Below, piece by piece: positions 1-10,159 of a stretch of 39,380 nt of DNA. A program made the position numbers and the translations under genes. How positions within the stretch are numbered: the stretch's first letter is position 1; each line of letters opens with the position of its first letter. This DNA comes from Schizochytrium sp. CCTCC M209059 (Eukaryota; Sar; Bigyra; Thraustochytrida; Thraustochytriidae): positions 558,055 to 597,434 of the forward strand of contig KN805372.1 of the NCBI GenBank assembly GCA_000818945.1, in the 5' to 3' direction. The notes beneath the pieces are model-generated. The model made no database searches. It saw only the letters and a list, made by a program, of their open reading frames with translations, and was not told where the DNA came from.

Positions 1-600
1 CGGGCTGCGCGCCCCGCCGCCGCGAGGACGGCGCCCGCGAGGGCCGCAGGCTCGGCGCGCGGGTCGCCGCCGCTGGCTCGCGCGTGTCCTCGGCGCACAC
101 GTGCACGCCGGAGCTGGCCGCCGCTCTTACAAAGAGAGGCAGAGAGAGACGCGGACTCGGAGCTGGTGGGGGGCAGTAACGGAAGGCAACGCGGAGTGGG
201 AAAAGCCCGACCGCGACGAGAGCGACGAGAGCGGCTTGAACTGCAACCCGACGAGACGAGTCCCCAGAAGAGGGCCCACTCACGGACCTGGAGGAGGGAA
301 GACTTTGGGATGGTTAGTATGAAGGACTGTGTCGGGTTGTGGGCTTGGCCGCGATCTTATACATCAATTTGCAGAAAGAAAGTCATTGAGGCTCCCGCAA
401 AATGGAAATGCAGAGGCTCTTTTAGCTCCTTCGAGCGTCACAAATGCTGACGAGGCTAGTCTCTAGTCTTCAAAAGGGGGCTATGCAAAGATCGTGAGCA
501 AAAATACTTGAAAGAATTTCACAAAACAAAACAGAGAAATTGATGACAAAAGCAAACGTGAAAAAAAGTAGGCCTATAAACTGGGTAGCTTGCGAGACGG
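1..600. other. gene-free flank, no feature recognised
   Basis: The first 300 bases are very GC-rich and then purine-rich (GAGA-like runs near 135-150); the rest is more AT-rich. Only short open frames are present (for example 101-322 and 166-450) and none resembles a known protein. The stretch lies downstream of the large minus-strand gene and may also hold the upstream region of a gene beyond the window edge. A CACGTG hexamer lies at 98-103. Confidence 0.5.
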
Positions 601-3600
601 TCACGCTGCTGCATGCATCGGATTGCTAGTCTCAACCTTGGAATGCATTTCGGTGTTTGCGCTGACCGCATCTGAAGCAGTGCTGCGGCGCTTCCCTTCT
701 TGGCGTCGGCGCCGTCGAATGATGAAAAAGGCTGCAGCAACGACCGCAACAACGCCCACAGTCACGCCAAGCCCAACGCCAAGCATCAAAGAGTCGGCGC
801 CACTACCATCCACCCCTTGGTCATCCTCGCTCTCTACGTAAGACGAGGCGACGGCCGCATCGCTTGGAAGAACCCGAGCATAGGCGACTGCCACCGCAGC
901 GCGCCGCTCCGAATCCGTTTGCGTGCCCCACTGGGCCAATGTCGCCGTGTCCTCGTCGTGCTCTGGCAAAACAGGCACCACAAATGTCCTGCTCACACTG
1001 CCATCAGCGAGCGCACGACGACGGCCTCCTGCGGTAATCACCTCTGCGACATTTCCGTGCAAGTCGTGCACGCCTCGGAGCTCCATCGTCACAGTCGTGT
1101 TGCTCCACAGCGCCACCGCAGCCGCGTCGGCAGTCTCCATCACGACCGTGAGGTCATACAGTCGCGAAGCACAAGAAATGCTTGTTGTCGCGCTGAGCTC
1201 TCCCGAAGCGTCCGTGATGATCGCCTCGAGATCCACGTGACCGCAATCAACAGGCTCATCGAAGCGAAAGTTCGCCACTGGAAAAGAGGATGTCGCCACA
1301 CGCACTTTGCTCGCCGGCGCCCAGGCCATGAGAACGGGCCCGATGGTGTCCAGAACGCCAAGTCGCTGGCTCGACCGCGTTGAGCCCACGCTGCGGCCCT
1401 CGACCGCGCACGAAGCACGGAGCTCGAACAAGAATCTGCCCTCCGACGAGGTCTTCGCCTGCAGCTCGGCAGCAGTCAGATCCATCGCCGTGCTCCCCGT
1501 CGCAAAGCTCGTAACTTCGAACCAGTCCCCAAACGTCGCAGATCCGTCGTACCGAGCCGCCCACAGCGACACCGTCGAGGTCACTGACGAGTCTGAAGCG
1601 GATCCGCGCGAGAATGCAATCGGAGTCGTCGGCAAATCCGACGTCAGCGCCCATGTGGCGGAGGCATCGATGAGCGCTCCTGCCCAGCTGATCGTCGGAC
1701 ATGTCGAGGCCCAATTGAGATCAAACGGCAACGTACGCGATACGTCGTCGTCGCAGACGGAGGTGACTTCGATATTGACGGTCGTGGAGCGGATGCGCTC
1801 ATCGAGACGCTCGTAAAAGACGGTCACTGGATGCTGGCGGCGAGCCCGCACATCAATCTCGACGATCTGGTTCAGACTTGTGCCAGCGACGCTGTACACG
1901 ATGCCCCCCGTGGCGCTCTGCGCGTCCACCGAGATCGCAAGAGTGATGTAGTCGCTGCTCACGGGCATCGAGGACGTGTCGATATAGAATGAGAAGCTGC
2001 CCGTGTTCTCGGTCAGCTCAATGGCCGGTTTCTCGTTGTACGTCAATGCAATGACCTCACGGGCGTCGGTGCCAGGAATGTTCGGGCACGAGGTGAGTCC
2101 GCCGCACACGCGGTACACGTGCGTACCGCTAAAAGGAGACCGGAAGAGCTCGACACAAATCGAGTTGCCATCGCCGGCCAGCGCGAGATGCGTTGTAATC
2201 GACGTCGACATGGCCTCCCCCTCGGTCGTCACTCGCTCCACGGAGGTGGTCTGCACAACGGATGTCTCGTGCGACACCTCGGTCGTAGCCTCCATCGTCA
2301 CAAACCAGAGATCAACAGAAACACTCGCGGAGACGCCCAGAGACACGTCGAGACTACTTGAGCTGGAGAACGACTCGTAGTCGACAACGGAGTCGTCTTG
2401 GCCAGACACGCTGTCGACAATGTCAATGTCAGTGTCGCTGATCTTGATGCGATTGACCGCAGTCGTCGTCCCTTCGAAAAGATTTTGGCCGACAAGATCA
2501 ATCGGATTCTCGAGCGCCGCCAAGTAATCGTTTTCCCAATGCTGGAGCAGAGACAGCCAGCGCTCGCGCTCAAGTCGAGCCTGCGCGACCAGATTCGCCG
2601 ACCCTGCCTTGTCACTCTCGACCTCGATAGTCCGTTCAATCAGGTCCAAAGAGTCCTCGCACGCGCGTCGCGTTTGGACAACCATCGACGCAACCTGATT
2701 GCCCCAGGCGATCGAGTCTGCAGAGGTCACCATGCACGTCTCTTCGTCAAACGCCAGGTGCACCGCCTCCGAGAATTGCGCCACGCTGCCGATGAACATG
2801 ACCTGGTCCACCGCACTGCCCGTCTCAGCGCTCGATGTGGTGAGTGTGAAAGAGCGAGATGTGGTGCTTACCTTAACCTGATCGTCGTACGACTCGACTT
2901 GCGCGTCGACTTCGCCGAATCCGAGGCCAGCAGAGGTTTCCACAGAAGCAACTGAAGAGCCTACGCTGGCGGAGACCGTGACGCCAGTGTTTATTCCCGA
3001 TTCTGTCTCCACAATCGCCTGCGCCGAGGTCTGCACAGCAAACGAGCCCTCAAAACTCATGCTCGCATACGATCCATCGCCTCCAGGAGGAGCGTAGAGG
3101 TAGTGCAGCGGGATAGAGTCCTCACTGGAGAACACAATGGTCGAGCTCTCGCGAATGCTCTTCTCGCCGAGAATAAGAGCGTTAAGGGTCGCTTCGAGAC
3201 CGGCGGTCGCATTGTCCCAGACCCTGGGGTTCCGCATGCTAAAGTCCACCGAGCGGATGAACTCGGCAACCCCATGAGAAGCACCGTCTCCAAGCGGCCG
3301 CTGCGGCTCTCCGCAAATAACGCTCGCGGTCGTGACGGATCGGCTCTCGTAGTTGACCTCGGCTACTGCAAACGCGAACTCGCAGGGAGCATTCGGATCG
3401 CAATCCACATCGATCTCGGGCGCCAGGTTGCTGACCACCTTCACGGCTGTTCCGCCAGGAAGAGTTCCGCACGTTTGGCTCTTGTACGTCTGCGTCGATG
3501 TGATGCGAATTGGGATCGTGCGGCCTCCCTCGATGATGGTGTCGAAGGGCACGTCAGAGCACGATGCGGTGTCGAAGAAAAGATTCCCAGCACGCACAGA

Positions 3601-6303
3601 CAAGTCGATCACGGGGATGGGCTGATGGAGCATCTCCATGAGGCCATCCTCAATATTCAGACTCACGTATCGTGTGTCACTCGTGGGGAACTGGTACTCG
3701 AAGCTCGCCTGCACGTCTCCGTCGTCTGGAAAGTCAAGACTCAAAGTATAGTTGGCAGCAGGCAAGGTCCAATCGTTGATGACATTCGAGGTTGTCCGAG
3801 CGAGCTCGACGCCAGGACATGCGTGTACTTGTATGGCAACATCGACGGTGCCCACGCCAAAGTCACACTCGGTTGCGCCAGCTCGAAGGCGGAGAACACG
3901 CTGCGTTGTGTCGCTGATCTCGAGGTTGGCAAAGTTGTCGTTAACCTGTCGCCCCGAGCCGCTCAGCAGCGCAGTAGTGACGGCGTCGCTGGAGTCGGCG
4001 GCTTCAAAAGTATGGTCGCCGTAGGTGAGGAGAAGTTGCGTCTGCGTGTTGATGGGCACATTGATCGCAAAGCTGCCATCGACTGAGGATGAGGTCGTAT
4101 AAGCAACGACTTGATCCGTTGCGACGTTGATTGCTTTCACAAGAACGCCTCCAACGTGGCAAGAGCCAGAACTTTCAAAAGTCTGCGTAATCGTTCCTTC
4201 AAGCGTGCGGCTGAGAGTGTCGACGAGGCGGAGCTGGCGTGTTTCCAGGTGCGTGAGGGAGAATGCTGCAGGAAGGCTTCGTACGTTATCCACGGTGCAC
4301 TCGACATCATCATCGTCTGGGCAGAGCTTGATGTCGGTCTCAACGCCTGTCTTGGACGCGCTCACAAAGGTGATGCTTGAGTCAACGCCATGAAATGTCA
4401 CGTTGTTGTCGAAGATCTCGAGCGTGACCTCACCAGCTGCATCGGTAACAGCCTGAAACGTGTCTTCGCTCGTGCCGATCTTGTATTCCAGAACCACGTC
4501 TTGGGACCCGGAGGCCGCATTGATATCGTTTACAAGAACCTTACCACGAGCAACCAGACTTATCGTTTGCGTCACGCAGGATTTAGCTTCCTCTTTAACT
4601 TCGCTTGGGTGCGTCTCGGATATTGCGGCCCAAGTCAAAGGCTTGTTCAGCTCGCGCCAGGTGAGCTCCAAACAGGCGGTGAACTCGTCACCTACACGCA
4701 AGTCCGGATCGAGAGCAAGTTGAGGAGCGTTCTCTCCAGCCGATTCGCAATCGTTGAGATGGTTTCCCCAGCTTATCGCAGTCGAGTCTCCCACGCTGCT
4801 GTCGACGGCGAGTCTGTACTCTTCGACAATCGTCATTCTAATCATCTCTTTGAAAACCGATTTAACATGAACAGCGTCCTGGGCTGCGGAGTCCGTGGGC
4901 GGTACAGAAAGAACCAGTTCCCAGCCACCTGCATGTTCTGCGTCCGTGGGAATCGCGTACGCGGAGAAATCGAAGTCAGCAGGCTCCTTAAAAGTTAGCG
5001 CACCGAGCTTTTCGCCAAGTGCGGAGTCCCGACACACGTGGTGCTCACAGCCAGTGCCGCTAGAATCAGCGTCGCAGCGATTCTCACTGCTTGAATCCAA
5101 GAGCGTAGAAAGGCCTTCGACGCCGCAGAACTTTCCAGCCTCGCATGCAGTCTTTTCACCCTCGTAGCAGTAGTAGCCCTTGGGACAGACATAGCAGCTG
5201 TCGATGCCGTTGGCTGGATTGCTGTCGCTGATGTAGTATCCGGGAAAACAGGTGTGGCAATCTTTCATTCCTGAGTAAATGTCTTCGTTGGGCGATTCAT
5301 ATTCATTTCTGTAGGCATTGGCAGTTTTGAGCCAGCACCGGTTGCGATTCCGGGCATAGACCCACACCACACAATCTGAATGCCTCTGGCACCAGCGACG
5401 GCATTCGTGGGGATCAGAAAATCCAGTTTCAGTTTCTAGATCAGCACCTGGCCAGTTGTAATGGTGTTTCATGCATCCAGGTGCCTGGTAAAGGTTGGCC
5501 ACATCTCGGGCTACGTTTTCCTTGTTGAAATCGTTGTCGCAGTACATGTTACCTGTGACTCTTGTATTGCCCTGCGAAGGGTTCACATTTGTGAAGCTTC
5601 CACCGGTATAGTAGGGTCTTCTATGATGCACGTTGCATACGTTGTCTTTTGAATTGTACTCCCAGGCGATGCAAGGGTAGTGATTTCCATGCGCCCCCCA
5701 TCCTTGATTGTCCTTTGACCAGCTGCAAATGTAAGGCGAGCTCTTCACTTGAACTTTGAGCTTGTCCGGGGAGTTGCCATTCTTCTCGTGGAGGTACTGC
5801 GACTGGATGTAATCTTTGTACTTAAATCGCGCTTTGACGGGAAGGGGGTTGGAACTAGCGTCGCCCTGGTGCACAGTGCCTTTGTAGCAAGGCCATGCTT
5901 TCCAGCTTTCCGTCCAGTCATGGACGAATGAATTTAAGTCGCCGGTCCTTCTCGCAACACAGGACTCTCCTGGGTCTGCGAACTGTGCAGCTTGCAGGTA
6001 GCAACCTTCGTGGCGAAAGGCAGCACTCCAACCATCGTTGTTCCAGAGCTCTATACCTCGACGCTTCGATGCTTTCCACCAATTCATGCACTTGTCGCGA
6101 CAGTGACCTGCGTTCGATGCTCCAGCGTTCTTCATGACGGTGTTACTCCTCCAGCTCGGCGTACCTAGAATAGCACATCCAGGAAACTTGTTAATGGTGG
6201 CCTGACGGTTCGCGACTGTCTGGATCTTGAGTCCATGCGTGCTGACGGCGCCAAGAAGACTGGCGACGAGGGCCAATAGCACGAATGCAGATATCTCCCT
6301 CAT
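601..6303 (-). CDS. secreted/type I membrane protein with PAN/apple-like and Cys-rich domains
   Basis: The product is 1900 aa, starting at an ATG (6301-6303) followed by a hydrophobic signal peptide (about residues 1-23). Three Cys/Trp-rich apple/PAN-like blocks follow, at about 41-140, 190-256 and 275-350. The third is the clearest, with C301, C305, C311 and C323 around a CVVWVY core. A GCC2/GCC3-like segment at 352-395 holds CFPGYY and CPKGYYC motifs. About 1400 residues of Thr/Ser/Val-rich, probably beta-sandwich sequence come next; a stretch near 710-770 resembles carboxypeptidase-regulatory-like folds, and one near 1650-1760 resembles a bacterial Ig-like (SbsA/Big_5) domain. A single TM helix (about 1839-1862) precedes an RRRRR stop-transfer run and a 38-aa cytosolic tail. 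PAN domains usually bind proteins or carbohydrates, so a surface adhesin or receptor role is inferred. There is no sign of introns over 5.7 kb. The family as a whole is not one I can name. Confidence 0.85.
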   Translation of the reverse strand: MREISAFVLLALVASLLGAVSTHGLKIQTVANRQATINKFPGCAILGTPSWRSNTVMKNAGASNAGHCRDKCMNWWKASKRRGIELWNNDGWSAAFRHEGCYLQAAQFADPGESCVARRTGDLNSFVHDWTESWKAWPCYKGTVHQGDASSNPLPVKARFKYKDYIQSQYLHEKNGNSPDKLKVQVKSSPYICSWSKDNQGWGAHGNHYPCIAWEYNSKDNVCNVHHRRPYYTGGSFTNVNPSQGNTRVTGNMYCDNDFNKENVARDVANLYQAPGCMKHHYNWPGADLETETGFSDPHECRRWCQRHSDCVVWVYARNRNRCWLKTANAYRNEYESPNEDIYSGMKDCHTCFPGYYISDSNPANGIDSCYVCPKGYYCYEGEKTACEAGKFCGVEGLSTLLDSSSENRCDADSSGTGCEHHVCRDSALGEKLGALTFKEPADFDFSAYAIPTDAEHAGGWELVLSVPPTDSAAQDAVHVKSVFKEMIRMTIVEEYRLAVDSSVGDSTAISWGNHLNDCESAGENAPQLALDPDLRVGDEFTACLELTWRELNKPLTWAAISETHPSEVKEEAKSCVTQTISLVARGKVLVNDINAASGSQDVVLEYKIGTSEDTFQAVTDAAGEVTLEIFDNNVTFHGVDSSITFVSASKTGVETDIKLCPDDDDVECTVDNVRSLPAAFSLTHLETRQLRLVDTLSRTLEGTITQTFESSGSCHVGGVLVKAINVATDQVVAYTTSSSVDGSFAINVPINTQTQLLLTYGDHTFEAADSSDAVTTALLSGSGRQVNDNFANLEISDTTQRVLRLRAGATECDFGVGTVDVAIQVHACPGVELARTTSNVINDWTLPAANYTLSLDFPDDGDVQASFEYQFPTSDTRYVSLNIEDGLMEMLHQPIPVIDLSVRAGNLFFDTASCSDVPFDTIIEGGRTIPIRITSTQTYKSQTCGTLPGGTAVKVVSNLAPEIDVDCDPNAPCEFAFAVAEVNYESRSVTTASVICGEPQRPLGDGASHGVAEFIRSVDFSMRNPRVWDNATAGLEATLNALILGEKSIRESSTIVFSSEDSIPLHYLYAPPGGDGSYASMSFEGSFAVQTSAQAIVETESGINTGVTVSASVGSSVASVETSAGLGFGEVDAQVESYDDQVKVSTTSRSFTLTTSSAETGSAVDQVMFIGSVAQFSEAVHLAFDEETCMVTSADSIAWGNQVASMVVQTRRACEDSLDLIERTIEVESDKAGSANLVAQARLERERWLSLLQHWENDYLAALENPIDLVGQNLFEGTTTAVNRIKISDTDIDIVDSVSGQDDSVVDYESFSSSSSLDVSLGVSASVSVDLWFVTMEATTEVSHETSVVQTTSVERVTTEGEAMSTSITTHLALAGDGNSICVELFRSPFSGTHVYRVCGGLTSCPNIPGTDAREVIALTYNEKPAIELTENTGSFSFYIDTSSMPVSSDYITLAISVDAQSATGGIVYSVAGTSLNQIVEIDVRARRQHPVTVFYERLDERIRSTTVNIEVTSVCDDDVSRTLPFDLNWASTCPTISWAGALIDASATWALTSDLPTTPIAFSRGSASDSSVTSTVSLWAARYDGSATFGDWFEVTSFATGSTAMDLTAAELQAKTSSEGRFLFELRASCAVEGRSVGSTRSSQRLGVLDTIGPVLMAWAPASKVRVATSSFPVANFRFDEPVDCGHVDLEAIITDASGELSATTSISCASRLYDLTVVMETADAAAVALWSNTTVTMELRGVHDLHGNVAEVITAGGRRRALADGSVSRTFVVPVLPEHDEDTATLAQWGTQTDSERRAAVAVAYARVLPSDAAVASSYVESEDDQGVDGSGADSLMLGVGLGVTVGVVAVVAAAFFIIRRRRRQEGKRRSTASDAVSANTEMHSKVETSNPMHAAA

Positions 6304-6441
6304 TGTATCCTCTACTCTTGGTCCTCGGTGGTGATTACGATTTGCTGCCGGCCGGCTGTTGAAGCGTCTGCTCCTCTTTGAACGTTTACTGCTTACTACA
6401 TTCGAGCTGCTTTTGAGCTACGCATTGCTTGGCGCGAAATT

Positions 6442-6599
6442 GGACGCACGCTCATTTTCCTTCCTTTCTCGCTATCAAGAGCCCCAGTCTCATCTTCCAC
6501 TGCACGCGCAGCGATCCAAAGTTGGGCGCACGCGCAATTCCTTTCCTTTTTCGCTGTCACGTGCTCAAACCCCCTCTCATGCTGCACGTGCAGCGATCC
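6442..6599. repeat. imperfect tandem duplication, period 82 bp
   Basis: Two units, about 6442-6517 and 6524-6599, share the same order of blocks: G(G/A)CGCACGC near the start, TTTCCTT-like pyrimidines, TCGCT(A/G)TCA, a CTC-rich part, then CTGCACG(C/T)GCAGCGATCC at the end. Both block ends are offset by exactly 82 bp. A third, weaker relative may follow from about 6606. Only unit 2 has the full GCACGTGC palindrome; unit 1 has GCACGCGC. Confidence 0.7.
6584..6591. promoter_or_regulatory. GCACGTGC palindrome (E-box/G-box-like)
   Basis: A perfect 8-bp palindrome inside the 12-bp palindrome CTGCACGTGCAG, about 280 bp upstream of the ATG of the minus-strand PAN-domain gene. CACGTG is the core bound by many bHLH and bZIP factors; a regulatory role here is inferred from its recurrence in gaps across the window. 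Confidence 0.4.
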
Positions 6600-7170
6600 T
6601 CAGTAAAGCTCGCTCGGGTTTTCTTTTTCGCGACACACGCGCGCCGATTCTCGGAGACACATTTCCAGCGCACTCTCGCCTCAGAGGAAACCAGATCTCA
6701 GTCTGTACTCGTAACTTGAAAGTACGGCTACCCAATCGTTTTGCAATCAAATTACGGACTAGGCTAGCCTTTGCGCTAAATAGACTGAGCTACGCAAATG
6801 CCGTCGCCTTTTGCAATGGTCGTGGTGTGCACCTCCGATCTGATGTTCACTGTAAAATCAGTGTCGGTACGTACTCTCTCGCTGTTAGAAGGAAGCTGCT
6901 TTTGGCTTTCTTACGCGGCTCAGCAGCTCGTTGTGCCCCCCGCTTGAATGGCTGAGTTCGCTCGTCCAGTTATTGAAAGAGAAAAAAAAATTAAATAGAG
7001 CACGCGCCGGCCCACAAGGATGACGCTCGTCCTGCTTGACTCGCCTTTTCGCCTCGCCAGCAATGAGTTTGTTGAGGCTTTGTGTTTTCTTGCGGATTAC
7101 CAGCTTGCTCGCGTCAAGCTTGTATACGCCTGTCTTTTAATTATTTCCCCCGCTCGTCGAGCTGGAAAAG

Positions 7171-7762
<592 letters not shown>

Positions 7763-8496
7763 AAATCAAAGCATTTAACTACCAGATTGAACGCACGAGC
7801 CAGCACCAACCCATCGAGACGAGGCGCGTGACGGAAGTTCTCACGGAAACCGCTTCGTATGAAGTTCGGAAAAGATGCGCACTCTGTCAGTGGTTGCTCG
7901 AGAGCATCACAGCAGTGTATGCACAAGGCTCAAGCTCGAGCTGCCTGGAGAAGGTATGGCTGTTTCCGAGTTGGCGCAGGCCCAGCAACGAGGACGACAT
8001 GGTCAGTTCGACGGGATGACTATTCAGTATTTCAGTCTCCAACTCAATTTCAACTTGGAAAGCTCCAGGAAACGCTCCAAGAAGTTCAATTTTATTGATA
8101 AATGTGATGTCGCAGAGAGAGAAGATCGCTACTCGTGCCGCACGGGCCGTCCGCGGCTTGGACGTGTGCGAATGTTGGCTTCGCAAACTGGCGATCCTCT
8201 TGCAAAAGCTTCTCCGACTCGTCAAGTCTCACATGTCAGTCTCATTTAACGACTACTTGTCATCAGTATAGTAGGCTGGCCTTGTACGTATGTAGGCCCT
8301 TGTAACCGTCACCTTGCTTTGGCGCGAGTCCTACTACCTAGGGCTTGGTCGATGAGGGTCGATGCGCGTACAGAAAGCTCACAAGAGCGCGGGTGCTTCT
8401 GCGCGCGGCCAGAGCGGCGCGGCGTCGCGCCGCGCAGGCCCCGAGGGCCGACTTTCCTGCGAGGAATTAGCCTTGCGCTGGAGAGCAAAGACGACC
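7763..8496. other. gene-free region between microsatellite and coiled-coil gene
   Basis: Moderately AT-rich, with only short open frames that look unlike neighbouring genes in composition. The last 150 bases are GC-rich and form the likely promoter/5' leader of the plus-strand gene starting at 8497. No RNA gene recognised. Confidence 0.45.
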
Positions 8497-10008
8497 ATGG
8501 CGGATGAGGACGAAGTGAGGGAGATCTTGCAGGACATTGACGCACTGAGCACGGGTGCTCGACGACTCTCGATAGGGTCTGCGTCGGCGAGCTCGTTGGC
8601 ATGGACGCTGCCCACGGAGAGTGAGCTGAACCGGCTCGAGTACGAAAACAGCTTTTTGCAGTCGGCGGAAACGCTCCTCGAGAGCAAGTGTGCCGCTTTG
8701 GACTCGCGACTCGAGGAGACGGAAAGCTTGCTTCGCGTGCGCGATAAACTCGTGCAAAAGCAAAGGCAGGAGCTCGCAGCCAAAGATGCCGAGCTCCGAC
8801 AGGCCTGCAACCGCGTATCTGGCCTCGAAGACGCTGCGCGGACACACAATAATCAGCTAGCCGAGATTCGTGCAGCTGCTCACAACACTGCACGCGATGA
8901 AGATGCAGCTCTAGAAATGCAAATTCGCGCGACAACGCGAGCTTGCGAAGAAAACCAGCTCCTCTGCGCAGAGGTAGACCGTCTACGCGGCGAGCTGCGC
9001 CAGGCCCATGCGGATGCGGAGCGCGTGAATGCGAGCAATCTGGCACAGGGGGAACTACAGAGTGCTCTTGAAAGAGCACAGGCTCGCGTCAGCGTGCTGG
9101 AAAGCCAACTGGAAGCCGAAAAGACCACCAATGCGCGTTCAATGCAGAAAATTGAGCAAGAAAATGAAAAGTACAAGATAGAGTGCAGTCTTTTGCGCGA
9201 GCAGCTCAGCGCAGTGTCAACACGCGAAGGCGATCTTGGAGCACGTTTGCATGAACAGCTCGAAAAGTCTGTGGAAAACGCAAGTCATGCGCTCCGGCGC
9301 GCCGATCGGGCAGACGCGCAGGGGCGTCAGCTGGAACGTGAACGCGACGCCGCGCAAAGCGAGCTGGAGGCAGAACGCGGGCGTCGGCAGCGAGCAGATA
9401 CCGAGGCAACCATGGCGGCTCAAGAGTGCGCACGTCTACAAAGCAGTCTGCGACTCGAACAAGAGGAGCGCGCTCGAGACGCTGTGCAGGCCAAGCATGA
9501 TGCAGAAGACACACGCCACCGCCTCTGCGAAGTGGAGGCAGACCTCGAGGCAGAGCGCGAGAGCACTCGTGCGTTACGGCAAAAGCTCGCCGAGGTGTCC
9601 CGTAAATTCGAAGCAGCATTGACGCAGACTCGCAAGACGGCGGGGGCGGCGACCCAAGAGTCACGGGCGCTTCGCGAAATGTTGCGCGAATGCGAGTCTC
9701 TACTTTTGGAGCGCGCTTCCCGACCCAGGGCAACTCGATCGAGCCCGCAGACACCATCCCGCAGTGGCTTGAGTCAGAGGGATAGCGAAGCGTCGCGCCT
9801 CATTGCGCAGAGCGCAGAGTCTCTTCGGATGCGAAAGTTACGCATGGGCACGGCGCTATCGCCGCGGTCGATGGCGTCGCCCTCCTCGCGCACGGCCAGA
9901 ACTTCACTTCGACATAACGCATTTCATGAGTCGCATCCGCTCCGGCGTTCGGCGCTCAGTGGTCATGGCCAGGATCTTTCCGAAATGTTTGCCTCCCTTG
10001 CTACGTGA
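8497..10008 (+). CDS. long coiled-coil protein, function unknown
   Basis: I do not recognise the family. The product is 503 aa from the ATG at 8497, which sits in a good context (gaccATGG) and begins MADEDEVREI. An in-frame ATG at 8362 would add 45 Arg/Ala/Gly-rich residues and cannot be excluded. From about residue 50 to 400 the protein is an almost unbroken heptad-type coiled coil rich in Glu, Arg, Ala, Gln and Leu. The last 100 residues are Ser/Arg-rich with several SP/TP sites (SSPQTPSR, LSPRS), possible proline-directed kinase targets. This layout is common in centrosomal, basal-body, Golgi-tether and motor-adaptor proteins, but nothing seen decides between them. It converges on the TrmB-like gene with 151 bp between the stops. 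Confidence 0.85.
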   Translation: MADEDEVREILQDIDALSTGARRLSIGSASASSLAWTLPTESELNRLEYENSFLQSAETLLESKCAALDSRLEETESLLRVRDKLVQKQRQELAAKDAELRQACNRVSGLEDAARTHNNQLAEIRAAAHNTARDEDAALEMQIRATTRACEENQLLCAEVDRLRGELRQAHADAERVNASNLAQGELQSALERAQARVSVLESQLEAEKTTNARSMQKIEQENEKYKIECSLLREQLSAVSTREGDLGARLHEQLEKSVENASHALRRADRADAQGRQLERERDAAQSELEAERGRRQRADTEATMAAQECARLQSSLRLEQEERARDAVQAKHDAEDTRHRLCEVEADLEAERESTRALRQKLAEVSRKFEAALTQTRKTAGAATQESRALREMLRECESLLLERASRPRATRSSPQTPSRSGLSQRDSEASRLIAQSAESLRMRKLRMGTALSPRSMASPSSRTARTSLRHNAFHESHPLRRSALSGHGQDLSEMFASLAT

Positions 10009-10159
10009 TCATTACTTGAAAAACACACATGCATACTTGCATACATACATGTAGACCTGGATGCCGGACATTGAGCTTGAAGCGTGACGGCGTCTTTACC
10101 ATGAGTTACAAAATGACAACAACGAGAGAGTAGTAGCTTGTGATACGTGCCACCAGCGA

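Larger units (their letters stand above)
6304..7170. other. gene-free upstream region of the PAN-domain gene
   Basis: No convincing coding sequence. It holds an 82-bp imperfect tandem duplication, CACGTG hexamers at about 6558 and 6586, and pyrimidine-rich patches. The open frame 6359-6955 begins at a non-ATG codon and has repetitive low-information sequence. As the region lies 5' of the minus-strand gene starting at 6303, it probably contains that gene's promoter. Confidence 0.5.

Noticed and set aside
310..450. Small plus-strand open frame starting ATGGTTAGTATG, possible first exon
   Set aside because: No downstream exon or domain supports it within the window.
7828..8019. 63-codon open frame with CALCQWLL, faintly saposin-like
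   Set aside because: Too short, only part of the saposin Cys pattern, no splice partner found.
8309..9079. 256-codon minus-strand open frame opposite the coiled-coil gene
   Set aside because: Antisense shadow of a GC-biased gene; sequence is Arg/Pro/Ser-rich without motifs.
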